Source: Nocardia sp.
GTDB lineage: Bacteria; Actinomycetota; Actinomycetes; Mycobacteriales; Mycobacteriaceae
Reading direction: 5' to 3'
Length of the DNA: 64,000 nucleotides
Assembly: GCF_025465275.1 (NCBI RefSeq)
Contig: NZ_JAODNK010000084.1
Location: 1-64,000 of the forward strand
How positions within the stretch are numbered: the stretch's first letter is position 1; every line of letters begins with the position of its first letter. Positions 15,415 through 23,938 of this stretch are shown here, in pieces. The notes beneath the pieces are model-generated. The model saw nothing but the letters and a program-made list of their open reading frames with translations. It was not told the origin of the DNA and did no database searches. The position numbers and the translations under genes were made by a program.

Positions 15415-16329
15415 ATGTACGAAGTCCCTGATCAGACCGGTAAGACGATCGTCATCACCGGAGCCAACAGTGGAACCGGCAGGGAAGCTGCGACGCGCCT
15501 GGCCGCCGCCGGAGCGCAGGTGATCATGGCGGTGCGTACCCCGGAAAAGGGTGAGCAGGCCAAGTCGGAGATCCTGCGTAAGCACCCCGCCGCAAAACTC
15601 GAGGTTCGCCGTATCGATCTGGCCGACCTCGCCTCGGTGCGTACCTTCGCCGACGATCTGCTCGCTGCGGGCGCACCGCTGGATGTGCTGGTCAATAACG
15701 CCGGCGTCATGGCTCCGCCGGAACGGCACACCACCGCAGATGGATTCGAGCTGCAGTTCGGCAGCAACTTCCTCGGCCCGTTCGCACTCACCATGCATCT
15801 GCTGCCGCTACTGCTCCGCGCCGACAGCCCTCGTGTCGCGACGATGAGCAGCGGTACCGCGAACTTCGGCCGCATCAACTTCGACGATCTGCAGTGGGAG
15901 CGCCGGTACAGCCCGACCCGCTCGTACGCGCAGTCGAAGCTGGCGGATCTGATCCTGTCGCTGCACCTGGCCGAGATTGCCGGGGAACGCGGCTGGAACC
16001 TGCGCAGCACCGCGGCGCATCCCGGCTACACCCGCACCAATCTGCAAACAGCCGGTGCCAGCCTGGGCCGCGACAAGCCCGCCCGTGGCCTCCTCGGAAG
16101 CCTGCCCATCCTGCCCTCCCAAGAAGTCGAACAGGGTGCGGAACCGCTGCTCTACGCGGCCGCCGATCCGTCCGCGCGCAGCGGCGAATACTACGGTCCC
16201 ACAGGACGATTCGGCCTGGTCGGTCCGTCGGGCCCCGCCAGGATCACCCGCCGGGCGCGCAACGGCGAAGTCGCAGCGAGGCTCTGGGAGACCGCCGAGC
16301 AGCTCACCGGCACGCAACTGCCCGCATAA
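15415..16329 (+). CDS. Short-chain dehydrogenase/reductase
   Basis: A 304-residue classical-type SDR related to retinol-dehydrogenase/oxidoreductase members. The N-terminal Rossmann motif is VITGANSGTGREA (NAD(P)H), followed by IDLADLASVR, the NNAGVM motif, MSSGTANF with the catalytic serine, and YAQSKLAD carrying the catalytic Tyr and Lys. AAHPGYTRTNLQ follows. All catalytic positions are present, unlike the SDR-like protein at 11270. AAGGAG lies before ATG 15415. It is probably repressed by the divergent TetR through the three boxes upstream; the natural substrate is not evident. Confidence 0.9.
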   Translation: MYEVPDQTGKTIVITGANSGTGREAATRLAAAGAQVIMAVRTPEKGEQAKSEILRKHPAAKLEVRRIDLADLASVRTFADDLLAAGAPLDVLVNNAGVMAPPERHTTADGFELQFGSNFLGPFALTMHLLPLLLRADSPRVATMSSGTANFGRINFDDLQWERRYSPTRSYAQSKLADLILSLHLAEIAGERGWNLRSTAAHPGYTRTNLQTAGASLGRDKPARGLLGSLPILPSQEVEQGAEPLLYAAADPSARSGEYYGPTGRFGLVGPSGPARITRRARNGEVAARLWETAEQLTGTQLPA

Positions 16330-16438
16330 ATGGCGCTTTACGCCGAGCGCCGACCTTCGTCCAGTTCGACCCACTCCCGGCGCATTCGGCCTGGTCAGTG
16401 GGGGTGAGCCACGCCACCATTTCGTTAGTTAGCCTCAT

Positions 16439-16468
16439 GCAACTATATTGGACAAGTTCGTAAGTTGC
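16439..16468. promoter_or_regulatory. Promoter and inverted repeat upstream of the MFS-MarR operon
   Basis: GCAACT (16439-16444) and AGTTGC (16463-16468) are complementary arms 18 bp apart, and AAGTT is repeated at 16454 and 16462. TATATT at 16444-16449 is a good -10 candidate, and the region is AT-rich. A MarR dimer encoded in the same operon could bind here. The TTG start of the transporter, with GGGAGG five bases upstream, follows at 16486. Confidence 0.45.
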
Positions 16469-16485
16469 GTTTTTGGGAGGCTAAG

Positions 16486-18252
16486 TTGGCTGCGGCACCG
16501 ACCACCGATCTGGACAAAGGTGATGTCCAGACCATTCGCCGGCGCCTTCGCGTCGACCGAGATCATCCGCACTACAAGTGGGTAGCGCTGTCCAACACCA
16601 CGTTGGGCATGCTCATGGTCACTATCAATTCCTCGATCGTGATTATCTCGCTGCCCGCGATCTTCCGGGGCGTCGACCTGAATCCGCTCGAACCCGGCAA
16701 TGTGAGTTACCTGCTCTGGCTGCTCATGGGCTTCCTGCTGACCTCTGCCGTACTGGTGGTGATGTTCGGGCGGCTCGGCGACATGTTCGGCCGGGTGAAG
16801 ATCTACAACCTCGGGTTCGTGGTGTTCACCCTCTGCGCGATTGCCCTGTCCTTCGATCCGTTCACGCACGGGGCCGGGGCGTTGTGGCTGATCGGGTGGC
16901 GCGTGGTGCAGGGAGTCGGTGGCGCCATGCTGATGGCCAACTCTGCGGCGATCCTCACCGATGCCTTCCCCGCCAATCGTCGCGGTGTGGCGCTGGGCAT
17001 CAATCAGGTTGCGGCCGTGGCCGGTTCGTTCCTGGGTCTGCTCATCGGCGGCATACTCTCGGAGTGGGATTGGAAGGCGATCTTCTGGGTCACCATTCCG
17101 TTCGGCATTCTGGGCACCGTGTGGTCGTACCGCTCGCTGCACGACACCGGCACCCGCACACCCGGATCGCTGGATATTCCGGGCACCCTCACCTTCGCGC
17201 TGGGCTTGACCGCGCTGCTCTCCGGTATCACCTATGGCATTCAGCCGTACGGTGATTCGAAGACCGGCTGGGGCAACCCGTGGGTGCTCGCCGGCGTATT
17301 CGGCGGCATCGCGCTGCTGCTGCTCTTCTGCTACATCGAATCCAAGGTCAGCCAGCCGATGTTCCAGCTGTCGCTGTTCCGCAATCGGGCCTTCGGACTC
17401 GGCAACCTCGCAGGCCTGATGGCATCACTGGGACGCGGTGGCATGCAGTTCATGCTCATCATCTGGCTGCAGGGCATCTGGTTGCCGTTGCACGGCTACG
17501 ACTTCGAATCCACTCCGCTGTGGGCCGGTATCTACATGCTGCCGCTGACGGTCGGATTCCTGGTGGCAGGCCCGATTTCGGGCTGGCTGAGCGACAAATA
17601 CGGCGCACGGTTCTTCGCGGCCGGCGGTCTCGCCCTGGCGGCGGTCACCTTCGTGCTGCTGGTGATCATCCCGGTCGACTTCAACTACTGGTTGTTCGGA
17701 CTGATCATCCTGCTCAACGGCCTCGGCACCGGCATCTTCACCTCGCCGAACACCGCCGAGATCATGGGTGCGGTGCCGGCGTCGCAACGTGGCGTCGCCT
17801 CCGGCATGCGCGGCACGCTGATGAACGGCGGCATGGCGCTGTCGATCGGTGTGTTCTTCTCGCTCATGATCGTCGGCCTGTCCGGAACCCTGCCGGGCGC
17901 TATGAATTCCGGTCTGCAGAGCCAGGGCGTGTCCCCGCAGGTCGCCGGTCAGGTTGCGGATATGCCCCCGGTGGGCAGCCTGTTCGCGACGTTCCTGGGC
18001 TACAACCCGTTCAAGGAATTGCTCGGCCCCAGCGGCACTCTCGACAAGCCGGGTGTGAACAGTGATGTCCTCACCGGTCAGGAGTTCTTCCCGCACTTGA
18101 TCTCCGGACCGTTCCATTCGGGTCTGATCGTCGTATTCCTCGTCGCCGCACTTATGATGCTGATCGGCGCAGTGGCTTCGTGGTTCGCCGGCGGCGGGAA
18201 AGCTCCCGACGAGGCCGAGGAACTCGTCGAAGCAGACCGCGCGGGAATCTGA
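16486..18252 (+). CDS. MFS drug/proton antiporter, DHA2 (14-helix) type
   Basis: A 588-residue major facilitator with about 14 hydrophobic helices, the EmrB/QacA layout. Motif A between helices 2 and 3 reads GRLGDMFGRVK; the helix 4-5 region has WRVVQGVGGAMLMANSAAIL, with the antiporter motif C-like stretch nearby (GINQVAAVAGSFLGLLIGG). A long periplasmic insert (about residues 480-530) precedes the last helix, as in this subfamily. The start is TTG 16486 with GGGAGG five bases upstream; an earlier in-frame TTG at 16465 lacks a site. It is followed after four bases by a marR gene, so export of a toxic compound under MarR control is likely. Confidence 0.9.
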   Translation: MAAAPTTDLDKGDVQTIRRRLRVDRDHPHYKWVALSNTTLGMLMVTINSSIVIISLPAIFRGVDLNPLEPGNVSYLLWLLMGFLLTSAVLVVMFGRLGDMFGRVKIYNLGFVVFTLCAIALSFDPFTHGAGALWLIGWRVVQGVGGAMLMANSAAILTDAFPANRRGVALGINQVAAVAGSFLGLLIGGILSEWDWKAIFWVTIPFGILGTVWSYRSLHDTGTRTPGSLDIPGTLTFALGLTALLSGITYGIQPYGDSKTGWGNPWVLAGVFGGIALLLLFCYIESKVSQPMFQLSLFRNRAFGLGNLAGLMASLGRGGMQFMLIIWLQGIWLPLHGYDFESTPLWAGIYMLPLTVGFLVAGPISGWLSDKYGARFFAAGGLALAAVTFVLLVIIPVDFNYWLFGLIILLNGLGTGIFTSPNTAEIMGAVPASQRGVASGMRGTLMNGGMALSIGVFFSLMIVGLSGTLPGAMNSGLQSQGVSPQVAGQVADMPPVGSLFATFLGYNPFKELLGPSGTLDKPGVNSDVLTGQEFFPHLISGPFHSGLIVVFLVAALMMLIGAVASWFAGGGKAPDEAEELVEADRAGI

Positions 18253-18256
18253 CCCG

Positions 18257-18736
18257 ATGATCGAGGAGGCCACGCTGAATCAGCCCACGAGTGTCGCCGA
18301 CCCCGACCAGTTGACGGAGGCGGCCGATCTGTACCACACGATCGGCCGTCTGCTGCGGCTGCTCCGCACCTCGGGCGACCTGGGCCAACTCAGCCCCGGC
18401 GCCGCCTCGGCCCTGGCTTCGGTCGCCCGCGGCGGGCCTATGCGACTGAGCGATCTGGCGAATATCGAACGCGTCAGCGCACCGACCATGTCGCGCATGG
18501 TCACCGGCCTGGAGAAAGCGGGCTATATCGTCCGCGACGCCGACCCGGAAGACGGCCGTGCCCAGCTCCTGAGCGCAACCTCCCGCGCTCACGACCTGGT
18601 CACCGGCCTGACCTCCGCCCGCATCCAGCGCTTCGCGGCGGCCATGGCTCGCCTGGACGCGCCGCAGCGCGAGGCGCTCAAGGGCTCACTCGGCACGCTG
18701 ATCGAGGCGCTCGATCAGGAGACGAACCCTTCCTGA
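18257..18736 (+). CDS. MarR-family regulator of the upstream MFS exporter
   Basis: A 159-residue winged-helix protein. Conserved MarR elements are GAASALASVARGGPMRLSDLANIERVSAPTMSRMVTGLEKAG split over the recognition helix, then VRDADPEDGRAQLL, the wing with the family's D-x-R-D-R-like acidic/basic turn. The dimer helices flank it. It lies four bases after the transporter stop in the same operon, an arrangement typical of a ligand-relieved repressor controlling its own export pump. The ATG at 18257 has no strong ribosome site, suggesting coupling to the transporter. A strong hairpin follows 11 bp downstream. Confidence 0.88.
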   Translation: MIEEATLNQPTSVADPDQLTEAADLYHTIGRLLRLLRTSGDLGQLSPGAASALASVARGGPMRLSDLANIERVSAPTMSRMVTGLEKAGYIVRDADPEDGRAQLLSATSRAHDLVTGLTSARIQRFAAAMARLDAPQREALKGSLGTLIEALDQETNPS

Positions 18737-18747
18737 GCAACAGCATT

Positions 18748-18786
18748 CGGCCTCTCGACAGCGCGTAAATCGCTGTCGAGGGGCCG
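18748..18786 (+). terminator. Terminator hairpin after the MFS-MarR operon
   Basis: Arms of 16 bases (18748-18763 and 18771-18786) pair at 15 of 16 positions around CGTAAAT. There is no U tract after it, as is common for terminators in high-GC actinobacteria. Confidence 0.7.
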
Positions 18787-18889
18787 AGTTGCATGCACCC
18801 TAACCTTGCGGTGCAGCATTGCCTGGATCGTGAACGCGGTACCCTGAAATTCGACTGTGGCGGCACCAGTCGATGAAGGCAGGCGCGAG

Positions 18890-19228
18890 ATGACCTACAG
18901 CGCAGATCGATTGAACGCCATTGCGCGGGACGCGCAGCGCATTGCCGAGGGCGACTACGCCTCCGAGGAGGCAAACCGGCTGCGCATCCGCTTCGCCGAG
19001 GAACTCCGGAAACTCTCGGACTACGACTACAGCGGTCCGCTGGGCCTCGAATTGATGGACTTCCTGGTCGCCACGCTGCAAATCATCAATACCGCGAGCC
19101 GCCGCTCCGGCGCCGACCCTTCCCGTCCGCTGCACACCGGACCTCGCCGCTTCGCATTGAACCCCGAGGACCTCAGAACCATCGAACCCCGCCGTCCTTA
19201 TGGCGATCGCCATTACCGCGACCGCTGA
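18890..19228 (+). CDS. Small hypothetical protein, unrecognised
   Basis: A 112-residue charged, largely helical protein that I do not recognise. The first 70 residues are predicted helix with regular heptad-like hydrophobics (LNAIARDAQRIAEGDY, ANRLRIRFAEELRKLSDYDY, LGLELMDFLVATLQIIN). The tail is Arg/Pro-rich (HTGPRRFALNPEDL, EPRRPYGDRHYRDR), suggesting an unstructured or nucleic-acid-contacting end. No signal peptide or membrane segment is present. Start ATG 18890 is preceded by GGCGCGAG. It stands alone between two strong hairpins (18748-18786 and 19248-19300), so it is probably monocistronic. Confidence 0.6.
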   Translation: MTYSADRLNAIARDAQRIAEGDYASEEANRLRIRFAEELRKLSDYDYSGPLGLELMDFLVATLQIINTASRRSGADPSRPLHTGPRRFALNPEDLRTIEPRRPYGDRHYRDR

Positions 19229-19247
19229 AGTCGGCTCGCCGTCATCG

Positions 19248-19300
19248 ACCAGGAACTGAGGGCGGGGATTACTCGCACCATGCCGCCCTCAGTTCCTGGT
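19248..19300 (+). terminator. Long hairpin after the small hypothetical gene
   Basis: Two perfect 18-base arms (19248-19265 and 19283-19300) flank a 17-base loop. It lies 20 bp after the small gene and 73 bp before the MFS pseudogene. Factor-independent termination is the simplest reading, although no T tract follows. Confidence 0.65.
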
Positions 19301-19373
19301 GATCTCGGTCGGCCGCACTATGGTGGCGCAGACCCGCCGGTGATCGGGCGCGCGGGTTGCTGGACTGGATCTT

Positions 19374-20555
19374 GTGTCGATACTTCTTGCGCCCTCTCCC
19401 ACAACCAGGCCCGGAATGATCCGGTGGCTCGGCGTTGTCGCGGTGATGCTGGGGATCTTCTCGATCGTGACGACGGAGATTCTGCCCATCGGACTGCTGA
19501 CCGCTATCGGCTCGGACTTCTCCGTCTCCGACGGCATGGCCGGGCTGATGATGACCATGCCCGGACTGCTCGCCGCGATCGCCGCACCGGTGGTCACGGT
19601 GGCGGCAGCGCGGATCGATCGCAAGCTGCTGCTGTGCGAGTGCACGCTACTTCTGGTGGCGGCCAACGTGATTGCCGCACTCGCCCCGGAGTTCTGGCTG
19701 GTACTGGCATCTCGCGTGCTGCTCGGCATCACGATCGGCGGATACTGGTCCATCGCAGCAGGATTGGCGCAGCGACTGGTGTCACCGGAGTCGACGGCCC
19801 GCGCGACAACAGTAATCTTCGCGGCCGTCCCCCTCGGCTCGGTACTCGGCGTTCCAGCAGGTGCATTCGTCGGGAATCTCGCGGGCTGGCGGACAGCCTT
19901 CGTGGTGCTGGGCATCCTGTCGGCCGCGGTATTGGCGCTCCTGATGTTGTCCCTACCCGCGCTCCCTGCCCATCAGGCCCTCGATTGGTCGACATTGCGC
20001 GCGGGCCTGCAAGTCCCCGGCACCCGATTCGCCCTACTGGCAACATTTCTCATCGTCCTCGCCCAATTCGGCACCTACACCTACGTCACGCCATTTCTGC
20101 AGCAGGTCACCGGGGTCAATAGCGTCACCGCCCTCCTACTGATCTACGGAATAGCAGGTATCGCCGGAAATGCCCTGGGCGGCAGCATGATCGCCCACCA
20201 CTCCCGCGCCGCCCTGTGCCTCGCAGCAGCCCTGATGGCAGGCGCCATGCTCCTGCTACCGATATTCGGCCGCTGGGAATTGGGCGCCGCAACCCTATTG
20301 ATCGTCTGAGGTATCGGCTACGGCGGCGTCCCGGTCGTCCTGCAAACCTGGTTCGCCCGCGCAGTCCCCCATCACGCCGAAGTCTCCTCGGTCCTCTTCA
20401 CCGCATCCTTCCAAGCGACCTTCTGCCTCAGCGCCCTGACCGGCGGCGTGATCGTAGACCGCACCTCCCCCTCAACCGTCCTCATCTGCGGCGGTCTCAC
20501 CGCCCTACTCGTCCTGGCAATGTGCCTAACCCGACGAATATCAGCTAACAACTAG
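19374..20555 (+). pseudogene. MFS transporter (DHA1/AraJ-like) interrupted by one in-frame TGA
   Basis: From the GTG at 19374 a 12-helix sugar-efflux/drug-type major facilitator reads for 311 codons (FSIVTTEILPIGLLTAIG, VLASRVLLGITIGGYWSIAAGLAQRL, GVPAGAFVGNLAGWRTAFV). It then meets TGA at 20307-20309 and continues in the same frame for 81 more codons (GIGYGGVPVVLQTWFARA ... LTRRISANN) to TAG at 20553. The downstream part is exactly the missing last two to three helices. No indel is needed, so a single base change, most simply TGG (Trp) to TGA, explains it. It is either a recent pseudogene or a sequencing error. Nothing suggests selenocysteine insertion. Confidence 0.85.
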
Positions 20556-20748
20556 AGGCCACACAGTTTGCTTCGAGAGTTATGTCCGAAAACTCACTCC
20601 TGTAAGGCCTTTTAAACACAGATCAGCCCTCGCAACAATTCGAATCGCGATCAATTTCGCGAAAGGGGTTCATAATTGGCAACATTGATCGATCCATCCG
20701 CAAGGGGAAGGGTCGGCCCTTGCGCGGACAGTGAATTGAAGGTTGCCC

Positions 20749-21345
20749 ATGTCCACTCCGAATCAGCCGGTACCTCCGCCTCCAGGTGGTCCGCCGATGT
20801 ACGGGCAGGGTTATCCCCCGCCGCCCAGAAAGAAACGGAAGATCTGGCCCTGGATTCTGCTCGCCGTGGTCGTGCTGTTCTTCGGCGGGTGTTTTGCCCT
20901 GGTCGGCACTGCGGCACACGAAGTTTCGAAGAGCACCGATAAGAGTACGGCGGTGGCCGCGGCGGGTTCGGAAGTGCGGGACGGCAAGTTCGCCTTCGCT
21001 GTTACCGCGGTCGACCCGCCCGTGGCGGCGGTCGGTGACAATGAAATCTTGCGGAAGACCGCGCAGGGCGAGTACGTCCTCGTGCACGTCGCGATCACCA
21101 ATATCGGCGACAAGGCGCAGAGCTACTTCGGCGAGAATCAGAAGCTGATCGACGATCAGGGCAAGCAGTTCAGCAATGACACCTCGGCGGAGCTTGCCGT
21201 CAACCAAGACCTGACCGCCGAAATCAATCCCGGCAACAAGATATCCGTGAGCATCCCGTTCGATGTTCCCAAGGGCACGGTTCCGGCCACCGTCGAGTTC
21301 CATGACTCGATGTTCTCGGGCGGCGCGCGGGTCGCGCTCAAATAG
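20749..21345 (+). CDS. DUF4352 membrane-anchored secreted protein
   Basis: A 198-residue protein. Residues 1-27 are Pro/Gly-rich and cytosolic, followed by a basic RKKRK stop and a single membrane helix (about 31-53, WPWILLAVVVLFFGGCFALV), so the bulk should lie outside the membrane. The outer domain, about residues 75-198, is a DUF4352 immunoglobulin-like beta sandwich: GKFAFAVTAVDPPV, GEYVLVHVAITNIGDKAQSY and IPFDVPKGTVPATVEFHD are its typical strands. Function is unknown; many actinobacteria encode several. The 193-bp gap before it is AT-rich and may carry its promoter, but no clear -35/-10 pair was found. Confidence 0.85.
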   Translation: MSTPNQPVPPPPGGPPMYGQGYPPPPRKKRKIWPWILLAVVVLFFGGCFALVGTAAHEVSKSTDKSTAVAAAGSEVRDGKFAFAVTAVDPPVAAVGDNEILRKTAQGEYVLVHVAITNIGDKAQSYFGENQKLIDDQGKQFSNDTSAELAVNQDLTAEINPGNKISVSIPFDVPKGTVPATVEFHDSMFSGGARVALK

Positions 21346-21360
21346 CTGCTGACGGCATCG

Positions 21361-21395
21361 TTCGGCCGGCCCGGGTACCTCCCGGGCCGGCCGAA
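21361..21395. terminator. Bidirectional terminator between convergent genes
   Basis: Perfect 15-base arms (21361-21375 and 21381-21395) around TACCT, extendable to 20 bp with one G-T pair, lie between the DUF4352 gene and the convergent PhnB-like gene. TTGTCTT follows on the plus strand. Confidence 0.8.
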
Positions 21396-21410
21396 TGATG
21401 TTGTCTTCGT

Positions 21411-21869
21411 TCAGGCGTTGTCATACGCGTCCTGCAGGGTCTCGAGGTCGATTTTGGACATGGTGCGCAGGGCGGTGGAGGCGGCAGCGCTGCGGGCCGG
21501 ATCGGCGCCACCCATCAGCTGCGGAAGGCCGGAGGGGACGATCTGCCAGGACAGGCCGTACTTATCGGTGAGCCAGCCGCACGGGCCGGGCTTGCCCTCG
21601 GCGGTGAAGGCGTCCCACAGGCGGTCGACCTCTTCCTGGCCGTCCACGACGACCTGGATCGAGGCGGCATCGGTGTGCGGATGTGCGGGGCCGCCATTGA
21701 GCAGAGTCAGTGAATGACCTGCCAATTCGAGGGAGACGATGAAGGCCGCGCCGTCGGGGCCACGCGAGATATCGGTGACCTGGGAATCGGGAACCAGCGA
21801 GGTGTAGAACTCGGCGGCCTCTTCGGCCAGGGTGTCGAACCAGAGGAAAGTGGTGACGGTGGTGGTCAT
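21411..21869 (-). CDS. PhnB-like VOC-fold protein
   Basis: A 152-residue protein of the vicinal-oxygen-chelate fold, the PhnB / 3-demethylubiquinone methyltransferase-like group. It starts TTTVTTFLWFDTLAEEAAEFYTSLVPDS and ends with a typical GLSWQIVPSGLPQLMGGADPARS segment. The middle contains SLELAGHSLTLLNGG and the CGWLTDKYGLSW turn. Proteins of this group are usually of unknown function despite the methyltransferase label, and no methyltransferase domain is present. Its start is 109 bp from the end of the aminotransferase gene on the same strand. Confidence 0.8.
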   Translation of the reverse strand: MTTTVTTFLWFDTLAEEAAEFYTSLVPDSQVTDISRGPDGAAFIVSLELAGHSLTLLNGGPAHPHTDAASIQVVVDGQEEVDRLWDAFTAEGKPGPCGWLTDKYGLSWQIVPSGLPQLMGGADPARSAAASTALRTMSKIDLETLQDAYDNA

Positions 21870-21978
21870 GGCGGGCTCCTGACGAGTTGGTGACCTGCTT
21901 TCACCTACTGGTCGGAGCCCATCACATCACTTCGACGTATCTCTGGACATTTCTCGAGATATTTTTTCGCGTCGCCCG

Positions 21979-23190
21979 TCACAGCCGGTAGGTCGCCAGG
22001 AAGCGGCCGATGCGTTCGATGATCGCCTCCAGGTCATCGGCGTGCGGCAGGGTCACGATCCGGAAGTGGTCGGGGCGCGGCCAGTTGAAGCCCGTGCCCT
22101 GCACAATGTGGATCTTCTCCTGCAGCAGCAGGTCCAGCACGAACTGCTCGTCATTGTGGATCGGGTACACATCGAGGTCGATGCGCGGGAAGGCGTACAG
22201 CGCGCCCTTGGGCTTCACACACGAGATGCCGGGAATGGCATTGAGGGCTTCCCACGCGCGATCGCGCTGCTCATGCAGTCGCCCGCCGGCCGCGGTGAGA
22301 TCGAAAATGCTCTGATGCCCGCCGAGTGCCGCTTGAATAGCTTGCTGCGCAGGCACATTCGCGCACAGGCGCAGACCCGCGAGCATGGTCAGGCCTTCGA
22401 GGTAGTTCTGCGCATGCTGCGTCGGCCCCGAAACCACCAGCCACCCGGAGCGGAATCCGGCGGCTCGATAGGACTTCGACAGCCCGGAGAAGGTCAGGAC
22501 CAACAGGTCCGGCGCGAGCGAAGCGGTCGCGGTGTGCTTCAGATCGTCGTAGATGATCTTGTCGTAGATCTCGTCGGAGAACACCACCAGGTTATGCCGC
22601 CGCGCGACCTCGAGCACCTGGCGCACCACCTCGGGCGAGTAGACCGCGCCCGTGGGATTGTTCGGATTGATGAGCACGATGGCCCGGGTGCGGTCGGTGA
22701 CCTTGGATTCGATATCGGCCACATCCGGGAACCAGTCGGAGGCCTCGTCGCAGATGTAGTGCACGGGCCTGCCGCCATTGAGCGCGGTGGCGGCGGTCCA
22801 GAGCGGGAAATCCGGTGCGGGAACGAGTACTTCGTCGCCGTTCTCCAGTAGTGCCGTCATGGACATCATGATCAGTTCGGAAACGCCGTTGCCGAGGAAG
22901 ACCTCTTCGACGTCGACATCTTCGACCCCGAGGGTCTGGTAGTACTGCACGACGGCGCGCCGCGCCGACAGCAGCCCCTTGGAGGAGGAGTACCCGCTGG
23001 ATGCCGGCAGGTTGCGAATCATGTCCTGCAGCAGGTCCGCAGGTGCTTCGAATCCGAACGGCAGCGGGTTGCCGGTATTGAGTTTGACCACGTGGTGGCC
23101 CTCGGCCTCGAGCCGGGCCGCGTGTTCGGCCACCGGTCCGCGGATCTCGTACGACACACCCGCCAGCTTGCTCGACTGCTTGACCTGCAT
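21979..23190 (-). CDS. PLP-dependent aminotransferase, AspC/AlaA class
   Basis: A 403-residue fold-type I aminotransferase that resembles the alanine/aspartate transaminases encoded as aspC in mycobacteria. The PLP lysine lies in FSGLSKSYRAAGFRSGW, and the cofactor contacts NPNNPTGAVY and VVFSDEIYDKI are intact. ASSGYSSSKGLLSARRAVVQYY and LPFGFEAPAD are typical of the AlaA branch that makes alanine from pyruvate and glutamate. The start ATG 23190 has AAGGGA upstream. It is divergent from an HxlR gene whose palindromic operators overlap the shared promoter region, so it may be co-regulated with it. Confidence 0.9.
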   Translation of the reverse strand: MQVKQSSKLAGVSYEIRGPVAEHAARLEAEGHHVVKLNTGNPLPFGFEAPADLLQDMIRNLPASSGYSSSKGLLSARRAVVQYYQTLGVEDVDVEEVFLGNGVSELIMMSMTALLENGDEVLVPAPDFPLWTAATALNGGRPVHYICDEASDWFPDVADIESKVTDRTRAIVLINPNNPTGAVYSPEVVRQVLEVARRHNLVVFSDEIYDKIIYDDLKHTATASLAPDLLVLTFSGLSKSYRAAGFRSGWLVVSGPTQHAQNYLEGLTMLAGLRLCANVPAQQAIQAALGGHQSIFDLTAAGGRLHEQRDRAWEALNAIPGISCVKPKGALYAFPRIDLDVYPIHNDEQFVLDLLLQEKIHIVQGTGFNWPRPDHFRIVTLPHADDLEAIIERIGRFLATYRL

Positions 23191-23225
23191 GGACGTCCCT
23201 TCTGAATGCGGTTGAGCCACACTCT

Positions 23226-23263
23226 ACTTGGAATTTCCAAGTTTGCACTTTGTTTTTCCAAGT
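23226..23263. promoter_or_regulatory. Two operators between the aminotransferase and hxlR genes
   Basis: ACTTGGAA-T-TTCCAAGT (23226-23242) is a perfect palindrome with 8-bp arms. A degenerate copy, ACTTTGTT-T-TTCCAAGT, follows at 23247-23263. Their centres are 21 bp apart, two helical turns. They lie 36 bp upstream of the aminotransferase start and 20-40 bp upstream of the hxlR start. Confidence 0.75.
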
Positions 23264-23283
23264 TCCAGGTTACAGTGGGAGGC

Positions 23284-23850
23284 GTGTCACGCCGAAGCTA
23301 CGACCACTACTGCACCGTCAGCCGCGCCCTCGACATTGTCGGCGACCGCTGGAACCTGCTGGTCGTCCGCGAATTGTGTTCCGGTCCACGCCGATACAGC
23401 GATCTGTTCGCGGACCTGCCCGGCATCAGCACCGATGTGCTGGCCGCCCGGCTCAAGGATCTCGAACGTGACGGCATCCTCACCCGCCGCCGCGTCGGAC
23501 CCCGTGCGGCGACCGCGGTCTACGAACTCACCGAGGCGGGCACGGCATTACGCCCCGCGCTCGACGCACTCTCGATCTGGGGCACGCAGCTACTCGGTGA
23601 CCGCCGCCCCACCGACGCCGTCCGTGCCCACTGGTTCGCCCTACCGCTGGGACGCGCTGTGGCAGAACTGCTCCCAGCGGGCACGGCCACCGTGCACATA
23701 GGCGAGACCACGCTGCACTACGTCATCGCCGAGGCGGGCATCACCCACCACGATGGCCCCGCCACCACACCCGACCTCGAACTGCACCTCGACCTGCCCA
23801 CGGCCACAGACGTGGCCACCGGCGCTCGCACCCTCGCGGATATCAGCTGA
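23284..23850 (+). CDS. HxlR-family regulator with C-terminal SCP2-like segment
   Basis: A 188-residue protein. Residues 1-95 are an HxlR winged helix (CTVSRALDIVGDRWNLLVVRELCSG, RRYSDLFADLPGISTDVLAARLKDLERDGIL). The remaining residues (VRAHWFALPLGRAVAELLPAG, TATVHIGETTLHYVIAE, LHLDLPTATDVATGARTL) form the extra C-terminal domain common in long actinobacterial HxlR proteins and probably bind a ligand. Start GTG 23284 follows GGGAGG. It probably binds the two ACTTGGAA-type operators in front of it and so represses itself and the divergent aminotransferase gene. Confidence 0.88.
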   Translation: MSRRSYDHYCTVSRALDIVGDRWNLLVVRELCSGPRRYSDLFADLPGISTDVLAARLKDLERDGILTRRRVGPRAATAVYELTEAGTALRPALDALSIWGTQLLGDRRPTDAVRAHWFALPLGRAVAELLPAGTATVHIGETTLHYVIAEAGITHHDGPATTPDLELHLDLPTATDVATGARTLADIS

Positions 23851-23871
23851 CCCCCGTGCCGCACAGCACGT

Positions 23872-23916
23872 CTCCCGATCGAACAGGCCGCATAAGCGCT
23901 GTTCGATCCTTGGGAG
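23872..23916. terminator. Hairpin between hxlR and the CBS gene
   Basis: ATCGAACAG (23878-23886) pairs with CTGTTCGAT (23899-23907), with outer CTCCC/GGGAG extending the stem. It lies between two convergent genes. Confidence 0.65.
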
Positions 23917-23938
23917 GGCTGTCCGGCCCGAGGGGAGG

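Noticed and set aside
20307..20309. TGA as a selenocysteine codon in the MFS gene
   Set aside because: MFS proteins have no known selenocysteine at this place, no selenocysteine-insertion element is apparent, and Trp (TGG) is the natural residue by simple substitution.
20623..21303. Long minus-strand ORF over the DUF4352 gene
   Set aside because: It is read antisense to a gene with a clear membrane helix and domain; its sequence is low-complexity and arginine/histidine-biased with no family match.
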